DNA from: JAJVID01 sp035714085
GTDB lineage: Bacteria > Acidobacteriota > Blastocatellia > RBC074
DNA: 64,000 nt
Direction: 5' to 3'
Assembly (NCBI GenBank): GCA_035714085.1
Contig: DASTMP010000196.1
Coordinates: forward strand, 1-64,000
A program made the position numbers and the translations under genes. The notes under the pieces were generated by a model that made no database searches, had not been told where the DNA came from, and worked only from the letters and a program-made list of their open reading frames with translations. Every line of letters begins with the position of its first letter. The first letter of the stretch is position 1. Below are positions 17,509 through 26,106 of this stretch, piece by piece.

Positions 17509-18303
17509 ATGAGATTAAAGATCATCCGTAGACTCTGCGGGCGCGTCCTGTTAGTGATTGCGACGCTCTGCGCCATGCCGTCTCTCATAGGAGCCGCCCC
17601 GGACGACTCAATGCGCTTCCACACTGGTCTGCGCAACAACGACGACGCTCGAAGGCTGAGCGAAAAGCAACTTCAAACGGCGCTTGAAAGCTTGCGACAC
17701 AAGACAGGCTTTCTGGATATGCGTTTTGACGAAGCCGGCTATCTCACGCTCGGAGATCGCAATCGTGTAGCGGGTGGCTCAGGCGCCGCGCGAGAACTGC
17801 TCATCTCCGCCGTTGACGGCGACAAGATTTTCGAGCTGGAGGCTCATGACTCGTCGCCGATCGTGGCTTTCGCGCGCCTGACCACGACGACCATCTATAT
17901 CGGCCCAGCCGCGCGAATCGTGGGGCTGGCGATACAACTCGATTTTTCGGACTTCGACATGTTGCGCGGCGAGCGTGAGGCGCTGATGGCTTTCGACATC
18001 GGCTTCGCCATCCTTCACGAATTGGCCCACGGCGTATTGGGTCTGAAAGACGATATTGCCAGAAAGCGGCTGGGTGAATGCGATGAGCGCATTAACCTCA
18101 TACGCCGTGATCTGGGTCTGCCTGAACGCCGCTACTACTTGCCAACAATCAGTTTGATCCTGCCGCCTCTAGTCGAGGATGCCGAACTGATCTTCGCCCT
18201 TGTCAGCCGGAAGGACGGGCGTGAAAAGACCAAGGTGTTTTACTTGAGGTGGGACTCGAAGAGCGTAGGCGACCGCGAGATCCAGACGGCCAAAACAAAG
18301 TGA
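17509..18303 (+). CDS. Secreted protein with HExxH zinc-protease motif
   Basis: A 264-residue protein with an N-terminal signal peptide (LLVIATLCAMPSLIGAA). The motif HELAH lies within GFAILHELAHGVLGLKDD, followed about 17 residues later by GECDER, whose Glu could be a third zinc ligand. The rest matches no family I recognise. The layout suggests a periplasmic or extracellular zinc hydrolase, but activity is inferred from one motif. The ATG at 17509 follows a GAGGAG region. Transcribed divergently from the sigma/kinase pair. Confidence 0.65.
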   Translation: MRLKIIRRLCGRVLLVIATLCAMPSLIGAAPDDSMRFHTGLRNNDDARRLSEKQLQTALESLRHKTGFLDMRFDEAGYLTLGDRNRVAGGSGAARELLISAVDGDKIFELEAHDSSPIVAFARLTTTTIYIGPAARIVGLAIQLDFSDFDMLRGEREALMAFDIGFAILHELAHGVLGLKDDIARKRLGECDERINLIRRDLGLPERRYYLPTISLILPPLVEDAELIFALVSRKDGREKTKVFYLRWDSKSVGDREIQTAKTK

Positions 18304-18501
18304 CCGCGCGGTGATATAAGCGCTGGGGAGGAAGTAGTAGTCAATTACCCCATCTACAAAGCGATCGCGTTGTAAATGGAACTTGCAATTCCAAGTTTCG
18401 TATTCACGCAAGGGGCAGGCCCTTCAATTCGCACATGGTCTCGATTTCCTCTCCATCCAAGCCTACCGGCTTTGGATGGAATATCCATCGAGGTGAATAA
18501 G

Positions 18502-19335
18502 ATGAAAAAGCTGCTGTTCATTCTACCGTTGCTGTGTTTATCGTCGAACGCGCTCGCCCAGAACAAAGGCGTCTTGTTGGAAAACCTCACTTGGCAGGAG
18601 GCCGAGAAAGCGTTGAAGCCGGAGACCGTCGTTGTCATTCCGCTCGGCGCGGCGGCCAAAGAACACGGCCCGCATTTGAAGCTGAAAAACGATTGGACGA
18701 TGGCCGAGTACTACAAACGGCGAGTATTGAAAGCCGCCGACGTGGTGATCGCGCCGACGGTCAATTATCACTTCTTTCCGTCGTTCCTCGAATATCCAGG
18801 CTCGACCTCGCTGCGACTGGAAACTGCGCGCGACCTGATCGTGGACATCTGCCGCAGCCTGGCGCGCTACGGCCCTCGCCGGTTTTACGTGATCAACACC
18901 GGGATTCCGACATTGCGCGCGTTGAAACTGGCGGCGGATGCGCTGGCGACGGAAGGCATGCTGCTTCATTACCTGGACCCGAGAGTTGACGAGGAGACCG
19001 TCAAACCGCTGCTGAAGCAGGAGGGGGGCAGGCACGCCGACGAGAACGAAACGTCGAAGATGCTTTACATGGAACCGGCCTCGGTGAATATGCGCAAAGC
19101 CGTCAAAGATTACCGACCACTCCCTGAAGGCAGCGCAAGGGTAATGTTTAGGCGCGACCCGCAAGCTGCGGCGCGTGGCGAAGGAATCTATTCGCCGACC
19201 GGAACGTGGGGAGACCCGACGCTGGCCACGCGCGAGAAAGGAAGGATAGCGACGGAGGCCACCTTGAAAGCAATTTTCAAACAGATAGAAACCCTTCGCC
19301 AGGCTGCGCCGCCGAACGCTGGCGCGGCAAAGTAA
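18502..19335 (+). CDS. Exported creatininase-family protein
   Basis: A 277-residue protein. The start at 18502 is set by GAGGTG 6 bases upstream and by the signal peptide (KKLLFILPLLCLSSNALAQ). The creatininase metal-binding motif is present as EHGPHLKLKND, followed by TSLRLETARDLIVDI and ADENETSKMLYM. Family members hydrolyse cyclic amides such as creatinine or act in cofactor biosynthesis; the exported form is of unknown specificity. The PQQ-type propeller gene starts 24 bases downstream, so the two are probably co-transcribed. A small hairpin (about 18455-18481) precedes the gene. Confidence 0.85.
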   Translation: MKKLLFILPLLCLSSNALAQNKGVLLENLTWQEAEKALKPETVVVIPLGAAAKEHGPHLKLKNDWTMAEYYKRRVLKAADVVIAPTVNYHFFPSFLEYPGSTSLRLETARDLIVDICRSLARYGPRRFYVINTGIPTLRALKLAADALATEGMLLHYLDPRVDEETVKPLLKQEGGRHADENETSKMLYMEPASVNMRKAVKDYRPLPEGSARVMFRRDPQAAARGEGIYSPTGTWGDPTLATREKGRIATEATLKAIFKQIETLRQAAPPNAGAAK

Positions 19336-19359
19336 TTCAATAATCAGAAGGAGAAGCCA

Positions 19360-20664
19360 ATGACTTCACGATTACTAACTACCGTTGCAGCGCTTGGTTT
19401 GTGCTTATCAGCCGTGTCCGCTACGAGGCCTTCCAACATGGCTGCTTCGACCTCCGATTGGCCTCAATGGCGAGGGCCGGAACGGAACGGAATATCGCAT
19501 GAGAGAGGCCTCCTTCAACAATGGCCGAAGGAGGGACCCAAATTGCTCTGGCAAGTGAACGACATCGGAGACGGCTATTCAACGCCATCGGTCGTCGGAA
19601 CGCGGATCTACCTGATGAGCAACCGGGGCATGGAGAATGAGTTTGTTCAGGCTCTCTCAATCGAGGATGGAAAACCGATCTGGACAACGCGCGTCGGCGC
19701 CGTCGGCAACCCGGATCAGGATCCGCCTTTCCCGAAAGCCCGGTCCACTCCAAGCGTTGACGGAGATTTCATCTACGCCCTGGGCTCGGATGGCGATCTC
19801 GCCTGCCTCGAAGCCAGGAGCGGCAAGGTTCGATGGCAGAAGAACCTCCGTAAAGAGTTCGGCGGCCAACCTCACGAATGGGCCTATGCAGAGTCTCCGT
19901 TGGTTGACGGCGCCGTCCTTGTCGTAACCCCCGGTGGCGCCGAGGCCACGTTGGTGGCGCTCAACAAAAAGACGGGCGCGGTTATCTGGAAATCGGCGGT
20001 TCCGGGCGCCGATCCCGCGGGTTATGCGTCAGCGATTGTCGTGCAAGCGGGCGGGCGCAAACAATATGTACAGTTTTTGAGCAAAGGCATCGTCGGAGTT
20101 GATGCGAAGACGGGCGCCTTCCTCTGGCGCTACAAGGAAGTGGTCAAGGGCCCGGCGCAGGCTTTCACGCCGGTCGCGCGTGGCGGCTATGTGTACGGCG
20201 GGGCGCTTAGTATCGGGGGTGGTCTCGTCCGCTTAAAGCCGGACAATGGCGGAGTCGCCGCAGAGCAAGTCTACTTCGAGCGCGGGCTTCCGAACGGCTT
20301 TGGCGGGGCGGTGTTGGTCGGCGACTATCTTTACGGGACGCAAACCGCCAGGCAAGGGCTGGTCGCGGTTGAGTTCACGACGGGGAAGGTGAAATGGAAG
20401 GCCGAGAATTTTGGCATGAGTTCGGTCGCCTACGCGGATGGGCATTTATACCTTCACGACGAGAATGGAGACTTGGTGTTGGTGGAGGCGACTCCTGAAG
20501 GCTATCGCGAGAAAGGCCGATTCACTCCGCCGAATAAGCCGAAGAAAAAACAGGCGGGGCAGATGAAGGAGGGGGCGTTTGCGTATCCGGTCATTGCGAA
20601 CGGGAGGCTTTACATTCGCGATCTCGAGACGTTGTGGGCCTACGACATCAAGGCGAGCCGTTAG
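19360..20664 (+). CDS. Exported PQQ-like beta-propeller protein
   Basis: A 434-residue protein with a signal peptide (LLTTVAALGLCLSAVSA) followed by DWPQWRGPERNGIS, the typical opening of secreted PQQ-repeat proteins. Repeated blades of the form 'V-T-R-I-Y-L...D-G-K-x-x-W' continue to the C-terminus (LVALNKKTGAVIWKS, YLYGTQTARQGLVAVEFTTG). No PQQ-binding dehydrogenase signature is obvious, so it may be structural or binding rather than catalytic. AGAAGGAG precedes the ATG. Likely in one operon with the creatininase-family gene. The C-terminal region includes a Lys-rich loop (NKPKKKQAG). Confidence 0.8.
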   Translation: MTSRLLTTVAALGLCLSAVSATRPSNMAASTSDWPQWRGPERNGISHERGLLQQWPKEGPKLLWQVNDIGDGYSTPSVVGTRIYLMSNRGMENEFVQALSIEDGKPIWTTRVGAVGNPDQDPPFPKARSTPSVDGDFIYALGSDGDLACLEARSGKVRWQKNLRKEFGGQPHEWAYAESPLVDGAVLVVTPGGAEATLVALNKKTGAVIWKSAVPGADPAGYASAIVVQAGGRKQYVQFLSKGIVGVDAKTGAFLWRYKEVVKGPAQAFTPVARGGYVYGGALSIGGGLVRLKPDNGGVAAEQVYFERGLPNGFGGAVLVGDYLYGTQTARQGLVAVEFTTGKVKWKAENFGMSSVAYADGHLYLHDENGDLVLVEATPEGYREKGRFTPPNKPKKKQAGQMKEGAFAYPVIANGRLYIRDLETLWAYDIKASR

Positions 20665-20859
20665 GCGCTTATCCGGGCTGGAATCGAACCTCGCCGCCGG
20701 GGTCTGTTCGAAAAGCGTATCGCTACGGAAAACGGCTGACCTCGTTCCCGCATCCGCTGATTCATCGCCATATCAAAATGAACAAAGTCGAGCTTAGGTA
20801 AAAATTGTGAAGCGCTTCGGCAAACTCTGTTACGATCTATACGGGAGGCGAAAAAAACA

Positions 20860-21879
20860 ATGAATGATCAGATTCTTGTCCGCATCGTTCTGGCGAGCCG
20901 CCCGGAAGGCGCGCCGATCGCTGAAAACTTCCGCATCGAGCGATCGGCCATCCCAACTCCGGCGGACGGCGAGGTGTTGCTCAAGGTCCGCTACCTTTCA
21001 CTGGATCCCTACATGCGCGGGCGTATGAGCGAGGCAAAATCCTATGCGGCGCCGGTCGAGATCGGCGGAGTGATGGAAGGCGGCACAGTGGCGGAAGTGA
21101 TCGACAGCCGTAGCCCCGATTTTGCGGCCGGGGACATCGTTCTTTCCCACTCGGGTTGGCAGACCCATGCGCTGTCGAATGGCGAAGGGCTGAGAAAGCT
21201 CGATCCAGCCGCCGCGCCTGTCTCGACGGCTCTGGGCGTGTTGGGCATGCCCGGGTTCACCGCCTGGGCTGGCTTGCTGAATATCGGCAAGCCGCGGCCG
21301 GGCGAGACCGTCGTAGTGGCCGCGGCCAGTGGGCCTGTCGGCTCGGCGGTGGGCCAGATCGCCATGATCAAGGGCGCGCGGGCGGTGGGGATTGCCGGCG
21401 GCGCGAGTAAGTGCGCGTACGTGCGCGATGAACTGGGCTTCGACAAGGTCGTCGATCATCGAGCGCCCGACTTCGCCGAGCAACTGGCCGACGCATGCCC
21501 GAACGGCATCGACGTCTATTTTGAAAACGTCGGCGGCGCGGTGTGGGACGCGGTCTTTCCACTTCTCAATCCGTTCGCGCGCATCCCTGTTTGCGGTCTG
21601 ATCGCGCAATACAACAGCGCAGGCCCGTTCGAAAGACCCGATCGTCTGCCTGTTGTCATGAGGGACGTCCTGACGAAAAGCCTCACGATACGCGGCTTCA
21701 TCCAGCGCGAATTCGCCGATCAGCGACCGGCTTTTTACCATGAGATGGCCGGATGGATCGAAAGTAGCCTGGTCAAATACCGCGAGGACGTGGTCGAGGG
21801 CCTGGAGAACGCTCCACAAGCGCTGATCGGCCTATTGGAAGGGCGCAACTTCGGCAAGCTGTTGATCAAGGTTTCATAG
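20860..21879 (+). CDS. Zinc-independent medium-chain NADP-dependent oxidoreductase (CurA/leukotriene B4 dehydrogenase type)
   Basis: A 339-residue enzyme of the prostaglandin/leukotriene reductase branch. Family marks are YLSLDPYMRGRMS, the nucleotide-binding motif AAASGPVGSAVGQIA, and YFENVGG. It lacks the zinc-ligand cysteines of alcohol dehydrogenases. Members reduce alpha,beta-unsaturated ketones or aldehydes with NADPH. GGGAGG lies 11-16 bases before the ATG. Transcribed alone; a second MDR enzyme of a different branch follows at 22300 but is separated by a structured 420-bp gap. Confidence 0.9.
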   Translation: MNDQILVRIVLASRPEGAPIAENFRIERSAIPTPADGEVLLKVRYLSLDPYMRGRMSEAKSYAAPVEIGGVMEGGTVAEVIDSRSPDFAAGDIVLSHSGWQTHALSNGEGLRKLDPAAAPVSTALGVLGMPGFTAWAGLLNIGKPRPGETVVVAAASGPVGSAVGQIAMIKGARAVGIAGGASKCAYVRDELGFDKVVDHRAPDFAEQLADACPNGIDVYFENVGGAVWDAVFPLLNPFARIPVCGLIAQYNSAGPFERPDRLPVVMRDVLTKSLTIRGFIQREFADQRPAFYHEMAGWIESSLVKYREDVVEGLENAPQALIGLLEGRNFGKLLIKVS

Positions 21880-22133
21880 GCGGCGGCTTATTAAAACTAG
21901 ATTCTGAGTGATCGCGAATTACGAGCGCGAAAAATCTTCCCGTCGGTCATGTGAGCGAAAAATCTTCCCAGTGGATCGTGTAAGAATTGCCCGGAATGTC
22001 CGATCTAGATCGCGCTCGGGAATCTCGAAAACCGCTGGAATGCCTGATTCTATTGAGTTTTTGCGATTTACGTCATGGCGGTAATCGATGGCGCCCTCCT
22101 TGCAATAGACAAAGTGGGGCAACGAGATACCAT

Positions 22134-22240
22134 GTGGTTAATTCCACTCAACGGTGTCGGGCGGCTGCCAAGGTGAGGAAGGTAGCCGCCAAATTTCAAG
22201 CGCTTGCAGTTATCCCACGACTGCAGGCGTTTTTTATTTT
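22134..22240 (+). ncRNA. Candidate structured RNA ending in an intrinsic terminator
   Basis: Three consecutive stem-loops are visible: GTGG/CCAC at 22134-22147, GGCGGCT/AGCCGCC at 22160-22190, and CGCTTGCAGT/ACTGCAGGCG at 22201-22229 followed by a T-tract to 22240. It could be a small RNA or the leader of the dehydrogenase gene at 22300. It matches no riboswitch class I know. The rest of 21880-22299 holds no gene; a short direct repeat (GCGAAAAATCTTCCC) lies at about 21930-21970. Confidence 0.35.
22201..22240 (+). terminator. Intrinsic terminator
   Basis: A 10-base stem (CGCTTGCAGT with ACTGCAGGCG, one G-U pair), 9-base loop, then TTTTTTATTTT. A textbook rho-independent signal. Confidence 0.75.
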
Positions 22241-22299
22241 TGTCTGGTCATTTCCGGGAATGCGCTTGCCGAAGAAGGAGGTTCAGTTAAACTCTCGAA

Positions 22300-23349
22300 A
22301 TGCGCGCGCTTCTTTACGACTCTTTTGGCGCCCTACCGCGGGTCGCGAATGTTCCGGACCCCACCGTCCCGCGGGACGGAGTAATAGTCGAGGTGAAAGC
22401 GTCGGGCCTGTGCAGGAGTGACTGGCACGGCTGGCAGGGACATGACGCCGATATCCGAACCCTCCCGCATATTCCCGGCCATGAGTTCGCCGGGATGATT
22501 GCCGAGGTCGGTCCAGACGTGAGGCGATGGCGAACCGGGGACAGGGTGACCACTCCCTTCGCGCTCGGCTGCGGCGCCTGTGTTTACTGTCTCGCGGGGG
22601 ACCAGCAGGTCTGCGAGAAACAGTTTCAACCGGGATTCTCCGGCCCCGGCTCGTTCGCCGAATATGTCGCCTTACCATTCGCTGACATCAACCTCGTGCG
22701 ACTTCCCGACGAGATGGAATTCGTCGATGCCGCGTCGCTCGGCTGCCGCTTTGTGACGGCGTTTCGCGGCATCGTGAAGCAGGCGCGGCTACGGGCCGGC
22801 GAATGGGTCGCGGTGTATGGATGTGGTGGTGTCGGTCTTTCGGCGGTGATGATTGCGCGCGCGCTCGGCGCGAACGTCATCGGCGTCGACATTGCGGACG
22901 AGAAACTCGCTCTCGCCAAGGAGGCCGGAGCAGCGCGCACGTTTAATGCGGCCGCTGTCTCCGACGTCCCGGAAGCCATTCTCGAGCTCACAGCGGGCGG
23001 AGTTCACGTCTCCGTCGACGCGTTCGGTAGTGCGGCCGCCTGTAGAAATTCGATCCTCTCACTCCGGCGGCGCGGCCGACACGTACAGATCGGATTGCTC
23101 CTCGGAGATCAAGCAGAGCCAGCGCTCCCGATGGGAAAAGTGATTGCGCACGAACTGGAGATATTCGGCAGCCACGGCATGCAGGCGCATGCCTATCCGG
23201 AGCTTCTCGACATGATCGCCGCAGGAAAATTGCCGCTCGGGAAATTGATCGGACGGCGCATCTCCCTCGACGACGCCGGCCCGGCCCTCGCGAGCCTCAA
23301 TTCTTCCCCAGGCAAAGGGATCACAGTGATCGATCGCTTCGCCGCCTGA
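22300..23349 (+). CDS. Zinc-dependent alcohol dehydrogenase-family enzyme
   Basis: A 349-residue medium-chain dehydrogenase. The catalytic zinc region is ASGLCRSDWHGW with HIPGHEFAG; the structural zinc lobe has four Cys in CGACVYCLAGDQQVC. The NAD(P) motif is YGCGGVGLSAVMIA followed by VIGVDIADEKLALAKE, the acidic residue after the second strand favouring NAD. Substrate unknown. GGAGG lies about 20 bases before the ATG, longer than usual, so a leader hairpin or other start usage is possible. Followed by a perfect bidirectional hairpin. Confidence 0.9.
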   Translation: MRALLYDSFGALPRVANVPDPTVPRDGVIVEVKASGLCRSDWHGWQGHDADIRTLPHIPGHEFAGMIAEVGPDVRRWRTGDRVTTPFALGCGACVYCLAGDQQVCEKQFQPGFSGPGSFAEYVALPFADINLVRLPDEMEFVDAASLGCRFVTAFRGIVKQARLRAGEWVAVYGCGGVGLSAVMIARALGANVIGVDIADEKLALAKEAGAARTFNAAAVSDVPEAILELTAGGVHVSVDAFGSAAACRNSILSLRRRGRHVQIGLLLGDQAEPALPMGKVIAHELEIFGSHGMQAHAYPELLDMIAAGKLPLGKLIGRRISLDDAGPALASLNSSPGKGITVIDRFAA

Positions 23350-23372
23350 TCGACAATATTGCTACTTAAGGA

Positions 23373-23451
23373 AATAGACAGGATTTACAGGATTTTTCAG
23401 GATTGTTCTAAATTCACCACATCCTGAAAAATCCTGTAAATCCTGTCTATT
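23373..23451. terminator. Perfect 31-bp-arm bidirectional hairpin of ACAGGATT type
   Basis: Arms 23373-23403 (AATAGACAGGATTTACAGG...) and 23421-23451 are exact reverse complements around a 17-base loop. It separates the convergent dehydrogenase and TPR genes and abuts the TPR stop codon. The internal ACAGGATT reiteration looks repeat-derived and similar motifs are common between genes in environmental genomes. Confidence 0.75.
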
Positions 23452-23452
23452 T

Positions 23453-23794
23453 TTATTCGCAAAATCCCGGCTCGGCCTCATCCGTCAAACCGGCAAGCAA
23501 CGCCTCCATATGCTGGCGCGCCTTCCATGCGCCAGTGCGATTGGCCGCCTCAATGCCTTCCATCCATACGCGCCGCGCTTCTTCATGCCCCTCATGCTTG
23601 ACTAGCGCGGCGCCGAGCATTTGATAGGCCGAAGTGTAATCGGGTTTGATGCGGATAACGTTGCGGAGCGCGTCAATGGCCGCAGGCCAGTTCTCCAGCT
23701 TCATGTGCTCGTTCGCCAGCCCGTACCAGATCATTTCGTTATCAGGCTGATCCTTCAGCATCGCGGTGAAAGCGTCAATTCTCGATTGTGTCAT
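23453..23794 (-). CDS. Small tetratricopeptide-repeat protein, paralogue of the gene at 10-324
   Basis: A 113-residue protein with two to three TPR units (YGLANEHMKLENWPAAIDAL, YQMLGAALVKHEGHEEARRV). It shares the whole layout with the 104-residue protein at 10-324, including the N-terminal RI-x-x-F and the ANR motif. Probable scaffold; partner unknown. AAAGG sits directly before the ATG. Divergent from the gene at 23843 with a 48-bp shared promoter region containing TATATA. Confidence 0.8.
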   Translation of the reverse strand: MTQSRIDAFTAMLKDQPDNEMIWYGLANEHMKLENWPAAIDALRNVIRIKPDYTSAYQMLGAALVKHEGHEEARRVWMEGIEAANRTGAWKARQHMEALLAGLTDEAEPGFCE

Positions 23795-23842
23795 CCTTTG
23801 ATCTCCGTCGATTTGTTATATATCCCGTGAGAGAATATCGCC

Positions 23843-24904
23843 ATGAACGACGACGTCAAGCGCCTTCGGTCGGGCGCCATCGGCCGCCGCATCGGCGCCG
23901 GAATGAAGGCGCTGTTCGCCTTAATTCCGCTCATCCTTGCCTTGATCTGGGCCTTGATCGGGGTGATATCCCCGCTCAAACCGGCTCCGGCGCAGGGCGC
24001 TGCGTCTAAGATAGTTCCGGCGAATCATATCGGAGTGGACAGCAACAGCTACAGGTCGCCGGTTCATTTATGCAATCTTGAAAACCAATCCGTCAAGGAG
24101 AGTAGCGGGATCGCCGCCTCTCGACGCAATACGGGCATTTTCTGGACTCATAATGACAGCGGCGATGGGCCGTTCATCTACGCTTTCGATCGCCAGGGAA
24201 AACATCGCGGCGTCTGGCGAGTCGTCGGCGCGGGAGCGGTAGATTGGGAAGACCTGGCTATCGGACCGGGACCCAGGCGAGACCTGTCTTACCTGTACAT
24301 CGGAGACATCGGCGACAATTCTAAAAAGCGCAGCCAGATTGCTGTTTACCGGGTAGCCGAACCTCGGATTACTCCCAATGACACGTCTTCTACAGTCCGA
24401 AACCCTCGCGAGACAGGCGTCGCAGACGTAATTCGATTGAAATATCCCGATGGCAAGTACGATGCGGAAACACTCTTAATTCATCCTCTCACGGGCGACC
24501 TCTACATCATCACCAAATTGAGAGGCGCGGCCGCCAGAGTGTACAAATTGAGAGCGCCGGCGTCAAAATCAGGAGTGTCGACCCTCTCTTACGTCGGAGA
24601 GTTTCGATTCCCGAATCCGTTTCTGGGTTTCGTTACCGGCGGGGCGATTTCCCCTGACGGACATCGGGTCGCAATCAGCGATTACCTTGGGGCTTGCGAA
24701 CTCATTCTGCCAAACAGGCGGGGGATAGCCTTTGATGAGATCTGGAAACAATCGCCTATTCCAGTCGATATAGGAGGCTTTCCAGGAGTTCGCCGGCAGG
24801 GGGAAGCAATCTGTTACAGCGCCGACGGATTGGCTTTATTGGCGACCAGTGAAGGGCTTCCTTGTCCGTTAATTGAAGCTGCTCGAAGCGATCCAAATCG
24901 TTGA
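23843..24904 (+). CDS. Membrane-anchored or exported propeller-like protein of unknown function
   Basis: A 353-residue protein. An uncleaved or cleaved hydrophobic segment at about 23-47 (ALFALIPLILALIWALIGVI) directs it to the envelope. The remainder has motifs seen in hypothetical secreted propellers: ESSGIAASRRNTGIFWTHND, YAFDRQGKHRG, DWEDLAIGPG, YLYIGDIGDN. The NDSGD and GDIGDN strings could bind calcium. No enzyme family is recognised. The next gene starts 8 bases downstream, suggesting co-transcription. Confidence 0.65.
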   Translation: MNDDVKRLRSGAIGRRIGAGMKALFALIPLILALIWALIGVISPLKPAPAQGAASKIVPANHIGVDSNSYRSPVHLCNLENQSVKESSGIAASRRNTGIFWTHNDSGDGPFIYAFDRQGKHRGVWRVVGAGAVDWEDLAIGPGPRRDLSYLYIGDIGDNSKKRSQIAVYRVAEPRITPNDTSSTVRNPRETGVADVIRLKYPDGKYDAETLLIHPLTGDLYIITKLRGAAARVYKLRAPASKSGVSTLSYVGEFRFPNPFLGFVTGGAISPDGHRVAISDYLGACELILPNRRGIAFDEIWKQSPIPVDIGGFPGVRRQGEAICYSADGLALLATSEGLPCPLIEAARSDPNR

Positions 24905-24911
24905 GGGAATT

Positions 24912-25379
24912 ATGAAGCGACTAAGTATTATCACGTTTTGTCTATTCGTATGCGTCGGCGCAAGTTCCGAAATCTTCGCGCAACGCAGAGCCGTCAGCGG
25001 CGCCGAAGTGACGGAAACGTTTCGCTCCTATTACACAGGTAAGTTCAAAGGTTCGTACAACGAAATTTTGATTCAAGCGCTGGGAGGCAATAAATTGAAA
25101 ATCGAAATGAAGTTAGTTTATCCGTATCAAGTAACTGAACAAATATCAGTCAACGTCGGCTCGGCGAGCGGCGCAGCCGTGATTCAAGGCGACACGGCTG
25201 TTTTCACGCCGGAAGAAGCTACGGGCTCATCATGCAAAATCACGCTCAAATTTTCCAAACCCGGAACGCTCATTGTCACGACGGAAAACAACATTGAGTG
25301 TGGTTTTGGCCATAACGTTTCCGCCGATGGAACGTATAAAAAAACGAGCGGCGCCAAACCGAAATTCGGCGTAAGTTAA
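24912..25379 (+). CDS. Small secreted protein of unknown function
   Basis: A 155-residue protein starting at the ATG at 24912, with GAGGG 6 bases upstream; the open frame begins 13 codons earlier without support. A signal peptide covers residues 1-25 (LSIITFCLFVCVGASSEIFAQ). The mature part is a predicted beta-rich domain of about 130 residues with two Cys (SSCKITLKF and NIECGFGH) that could form a disulfide. No family is recognised. It immediately follows the propeller-like gene and likely shares its transcript. Confidence 0.65.
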   Translation: MKRLSIITFCLFVCVGASSEIFAQRRAVSGAEVTETFRSYYTGKFKGSYNEILIQALGGNKLKIEMKLVYPYQVTEQISVNVGSASGAAVIQGDTAVFTPEEATGSSCKITLKFSKPGTLIVTTENNIECGFGHNVSADGTYKKTSGAKPKFGVS

Positions 25380-25399
25380 ATGCGGCCGGTGGAAATGAA

Positions 25400-26038
25400 T
25401 TACTGGTTTGATGATGTGTGATCGTGGATGATTTTCCACCCTTGTTTGAACCTGCGGAAGATGAGCGTATAAAGCCCGCCGGGTTTCTTGCCGTCGGACA
25501 TTGTTAATTCCCAACGCCCACGCACGACTGCTGCGTTCGGCCCCAGTTGTTGAATATCGAGATCGAAAAAGACCAGTTTGCCCATCTCTCTGCCTTCGGC
25601 CTGATAGGTTTTGCGATAGCGTTCGATGGTCGCGTCCCAGCCCGACAGTTTGCGGCCTCCCGAGAAGAATGTAAGATCGGGCGACCGCCAGTATCCGTCC
25701 ATGAATTCTTCCAGCTTGCCGGCGTTCCAGGCGGCGACCTGAGCGTCGAGCGTGGCGCGGATTTCGGCGGCGGCGGATTTCGGCTGACTGGACTTGTCTT
25801 GTTTCACGGCTTGTTTGGGATGGGCTTCTTGCGCGATCGCTTGCGCCACAGAGCCACAGAGCCACAGAAAGAGGAAGAGGAAGAGAAAAGGGGACAAGGG
25901 GACAAGGGGACAGGGCGAAAAGTAAAAAACGCCTTGTCTCCCTTTCCCCCCTTCTCCTTGTCCTCTTCTCTCTGCGCCTCTGTGTCTCTTCGGCAAATTC
26001 AGGAGCGGCAGGAGCGGTGATAAAAATTTGTGATTCAC
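25400..26038 (-). CDS. NTF2/DUF4440-like protein with repeat-derived N-terminal segment
   Basis: A 212-residue protein. The C-terminal 125 residues are an NTF2-like (DUF4440/SgcJ-type) domain: IRATLDAQVAAWNAGKLEEF, YRKTYQAEGREMGKLVFFD, FRRFKQGWKIIHDHTSS. The first 75 residues are unusual: they are encoded by a palindromic CCACAGAG-type repeat (25845-25996) and contain FLFLFLFLWLCGSVAQ, which would act as the hydrophobic core of a signal peptide. GTG 26038 has AAGGAGAG about 6 bases upstream, so the repeat does appear to be translated. I infer an in-frame insertion into an older signal peptide (MNHKFLSPLLPLL ... AQAIAQ). Function unknown. Confidence 0.65.
   Translation of the reverse strand: MNHKFLSPLLPLLNLPKRHRGAERRGQGEGGKGRQGVFYFSPCPLVPLSPFLFLFLFLWLCGSVAQAIAQEAHPKQAVKQDKSSQPKSAAAEIRATLDAQVAAWNAGKLEEFMDGYWRSPDLTFFSGGRKLSGWDATIERYRKTYQAEGREMGKLVFFDLDIQQLGPNAAVVRGRWELTMSDGKKPGGLYTLIFRRFKQGWKIIHDHTSSNQ
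25845..25996. repeat. CCACAGAG-type palindromic repeat, copy A (inside a coding region)
   Basis: The left side carries GCCACAGAGCCACAGAG and a purine-rich GGGGACAAGGGGAC tract; the right side is its rough complement ending CTCTGTGTCTCTTCGGC. Related copies lie at 39106-39206 and 52643-52742. Confidence 0.7.
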
Positions 26039-26088
26039 GTCATCTCTCCTTTGGGCTAGATATAGCCTTATCGGTCTTATCGGTCTTT

Positions 26089-26097
26089 TGGTATAAT
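26089..26097 (+). promoter_or_regulatory. Extended -10 promoter, possibly leaderless
   Basis: TGGTATAAT matches the extended -10 consensus exactly and ends 9 bases before the ATG of the penicillin-binding protein gene. A start of transcription 6-7 bases downstream would leave a leader of only a few bases, and no Shine-Dalgarno sequence is present. No good -35 box was found. Confidence 0.5.
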
Positions 26098-26106
26098 TAG
26101 CGCGTT

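Noticed and set aside
20672..20700. GGCTGGAATCGAACC, which looks like the 3' part of a tRNA on the minus strand
   Set aside because: The supposed T-stem does not pair correctly and no acceptor, D or anticodon arms could be found around it.
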